Assembly (NCBI GenBank): GCA_003509895.1
Contig: DOMJ01000023.1
Coordinates: 1-6,370, forward strand
Direction: 5' to 3'
Length of the DNA: 6,370 bases
From: Candidatus Uhrbacteria bacterium
Lineage (GTDB): Bacteria > Patescibacteriota > Patescibacteriia > UBA9934 > UBA11717
The translations under genes and the position numbers were made by a program. Below, in pieces: positions 5,739 through 6,370 of the stretch (position 1 is its first letter; the number at the start of each line of letters is the position of its first letter). Under the pieces are notes generated by a model. That model saw only the letters and a list, made by a program, of their open reading frames with translations. It was not told the origin of the DNA and searched no databases.

Positions 5739-5807
5739 GCCACAGAACGTGGCGGGTTTATTTGCGTTCTTGTTTCAATCAGGCTCTTGCGTTTCTGCCT
5801 TCCTGAT
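5739..5807 (-). promoter_or_regulatory. Structured 5' leader of the Cys/His-rich gene
   Basis: The predicted leader of about 87 nt contains two inverted repeats. ATCAGG (5807-5802 on the minus strand) pairs with CCTGAT (5783-5778), which would put a stem-loop almost at the mRNA 5' end. GCCAC/GTGGC (5753-5749 with 5743-5739, 5-nt loop) lies 3 nt upstream of the Shine-Dalgarno. A 5'-terminal stem can protect mRNA, and a hairpin beside the ribosome site can modulate translation; both roles are inferred. No known riboswitch was recognised. Confidence 0.45.
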
Positions 5808-5816
5808 CTTGGTTCT

Positions 5817-5845
5817 GTTATATCACAAAAAACCAATAATGTCAA
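5817..5845 (-). promoter_or_regulatory. Near-consensus sigma70 promoter of the Cys/His-rich gene
   Basis: On the minus strand a perfect TTGACA (5845-5840) is followed by a 17-bp spacer and TATAAC (5822-5817, 5/6), with TGA directly before it as an extended -10. Transcription would start near 5810. This is the best promoter in the window and faces away from the divergent regulator gene. Confidence 0.85.
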
Positions 5846-5850
5846 TGCGT

Positions 5851-5916
5851 GCTATATTTGTAAAATAGACACTTTACAGGTATATTTGATATATATATCG
5901 AAAATTGGTATATATA
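5851..5916. repeat. Three direct repeats GSTATATWTR at an exact 28-bp period (possible operators)
   Basis: GCTATATTTG (5851-5860), GGTATATTTG (5879-5888) and GGTATATATA (5907-5916) start exactly 28 bp apart. The first lies 5 bp from the -35 of the leftward promoter and the third overlaps the -10 region of the rightward gene. A perfect 12-bp palindrome GATATATATATC (5888-5899) and an imperfect one (CTATATTTGTAAAATAG, 5852-5868) overlap them. The region is AT-rich, so chance must be considered. The placement fits operators for the adjacent regulator. Confidence 0.45.
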
Positions 5917-5918
5917 AT
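5886..5918 (+). promoter_or_regulatory. Promoter of the TrmB-like regulator, giving a leaderless or near-leaderless mRNA
   Basis: TTGATA (5886-5891, 5/6) stands 17 bp before TATATA (5909-5914), which has a TGG extension. A perfect TATAAT at 5913-5918 overlaps it and ends 8 nt before the ATG. Either box puts the transcription start within a few bases of the start codon, consistent with the absence of a Shine-Dalgarno. Confidence 0.65.
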
Positions 5919-5926
5919 ATTGACAT

Positions 5927-6370
5927 ATGAACATCCAAAACGAACTTAAGCAGCTTGATTTAACCAAAACAGAAATTTTGCTCTATCTGTACCTGTTGGA
6001 ATCAGGGCTATCCACTCCACCACAAATTGCAAAAGGGACAGGGATCGCACGCACAAATACCTACAACGTTCTACAAAGTTTGATTGGAATGGGTTTGATA
6101 GAGGAACATTTGGAGGGACACAAACGCGCCTACATTGCGCGCGACCCGCAAGCGCTCCTGGACACGCTCAATAGAAAGAAGGAAGCGCTCACAAGGGTCC
6201 TTCCTGACTTACGTGCACTTCATGTTACGCAAAAAAATAAGCCAAAGATTCGATTTAACGATGGATGGGAAAGTGTAAAAGAAATTTATCGTCAGTCAAC
6301 AGTGGAAAAAGAGCTGTTTGCCATTGGCTCTACAAAACGGCTGGTTGAATTAGATGAAACATTTTTTTCG
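5927..6370 (+). CDS. TrmB-family winged-helix transcriptional regulator (N-terminal 148 residues, cut by window end)
   Basis: The frame stays open from the ATG to the window edge. Residues about 5-75 form a TrmB-type winged helix: LKQLDLTKTEILLYLYLLESG (7-27), the recognition-helix region QIAKGTGIARTNTYNVLQSL (33-52), then GLIEE and the wing ending HKRAYIARDP (65-74). A helical linker rich in Leu and Lys follows (about 75-100). KPKIRFNDGWESVKEIYRQ (105-123) and ELFAIGSTKRL (129-139) match the start of the family's C-terminal effector region. Many TrmB proteins sense sugars, but the shorter TrmB-like proteins common in uncultivated bacteria have no known ligand, and the C-terminus is not visible. 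It is divergent from the GC-rich Cys/His gene across 203 bp, so control of itself and that gene is a reasonable inference. Confidence 0.88.
   Translation, partial: MNIQNELKQLDLTKTEILLYLYLLESGLSTPPQIAKGTGIARTNTYNVLQSLIGMGLIEEHLEGHKRAYIARDPQALLDTLNRKKEALTRVLPDLRALHVTQKNKPKIRFNDGWESVKEIYRQSTVEKELFAIGSTKRLVELDETFFS

Noticed and set aside
5412..5930. A 172-codon + strand reading frame opposite the Cys/His-rich gene
   Set aside because: It overlaps the minus-strand gene in GC-rich sequence, where stops are rare, then runs through the promoter and AT-rich intergenic DNA. Its translation has no recognisable domain and no Shine-Dalgarno, while the minus-strand gene has a promoter, SD and terminator.

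Overview
The window reads as a stretch of bacterial chromosome of moderate to low GC, most likely from an uncultivated small-genome lineage of the Patescibacteria/CPR type. This placement is an inference. It rests on short intergenic gaps, an almost complete lack of Shine-Dalgarno sequences, several genes that appear leaderless or nearly so, and a mix of core genes (rpsT, holA) with short lineage-specific ones. No rRNA, tRNA, CRISPR array, transposase gene or phage gene was seen. TGA is not read as sense in any gene here, and none of the nine visible stop codons is TGA.

Region 1 (1-1910, + strand) is a tight operon: the 3' end of an unidentified gene, a MazG-like nucleotide pyrophosphohydrolase, a type I L-asparaginase-like protein in which the conserved substrate-binding Asp of the THGTD motif is Asn, and a four-helix membrane protein. 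It closes with a 10-bp-stem rho-independent terminator. Region 2 (about 1939-3508, +) is a two-gene ABC-2 exporter (ATPase and permease, 1 bp apart) behind a putative extended -10 promoter. Region 3 (3513-3911, +) is rpsT (ribosomal protein S20) with a consensus -35 promoter and a clear terminator.

Region 4 (3912-4115) is a gene-free gap of about 200 bp. It holds a degenerate palindromic repeat that begins and ends in CGTCATTGCG / CGCAATGACG and resembles dispersed REP/MITE-like repeats. Region 5 (4116-5105, - strand) is holA, the DNA polymerase III delta subunit, convergent with rpsT and preceded by an extended -10 box so close that the mRNA should be leaderless.

Region 6 (5172-5845, - strand) stands out. 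It is a self-contained GC-rich cassette with a near-consensus sigma70 promoter, a structured leader of about 87 nt, the only strong Shine-Dalgarno in the window, a 160-residue Cys/His-rich protein of unknown function and its own 3' hairpins. Region 7 (5851-6370, +) is an AT-rich divergent intergenic segment with three direct repeats at an exact 28-bp period, followed by a TrmB-family transcriptional regulator that runs off the window end. The regulator/cassette pair, with repeats between the two promoters, is the best candidate here for an undescribed regulatory unit. The asparaginase active-site change is the best single-residue anomaly.
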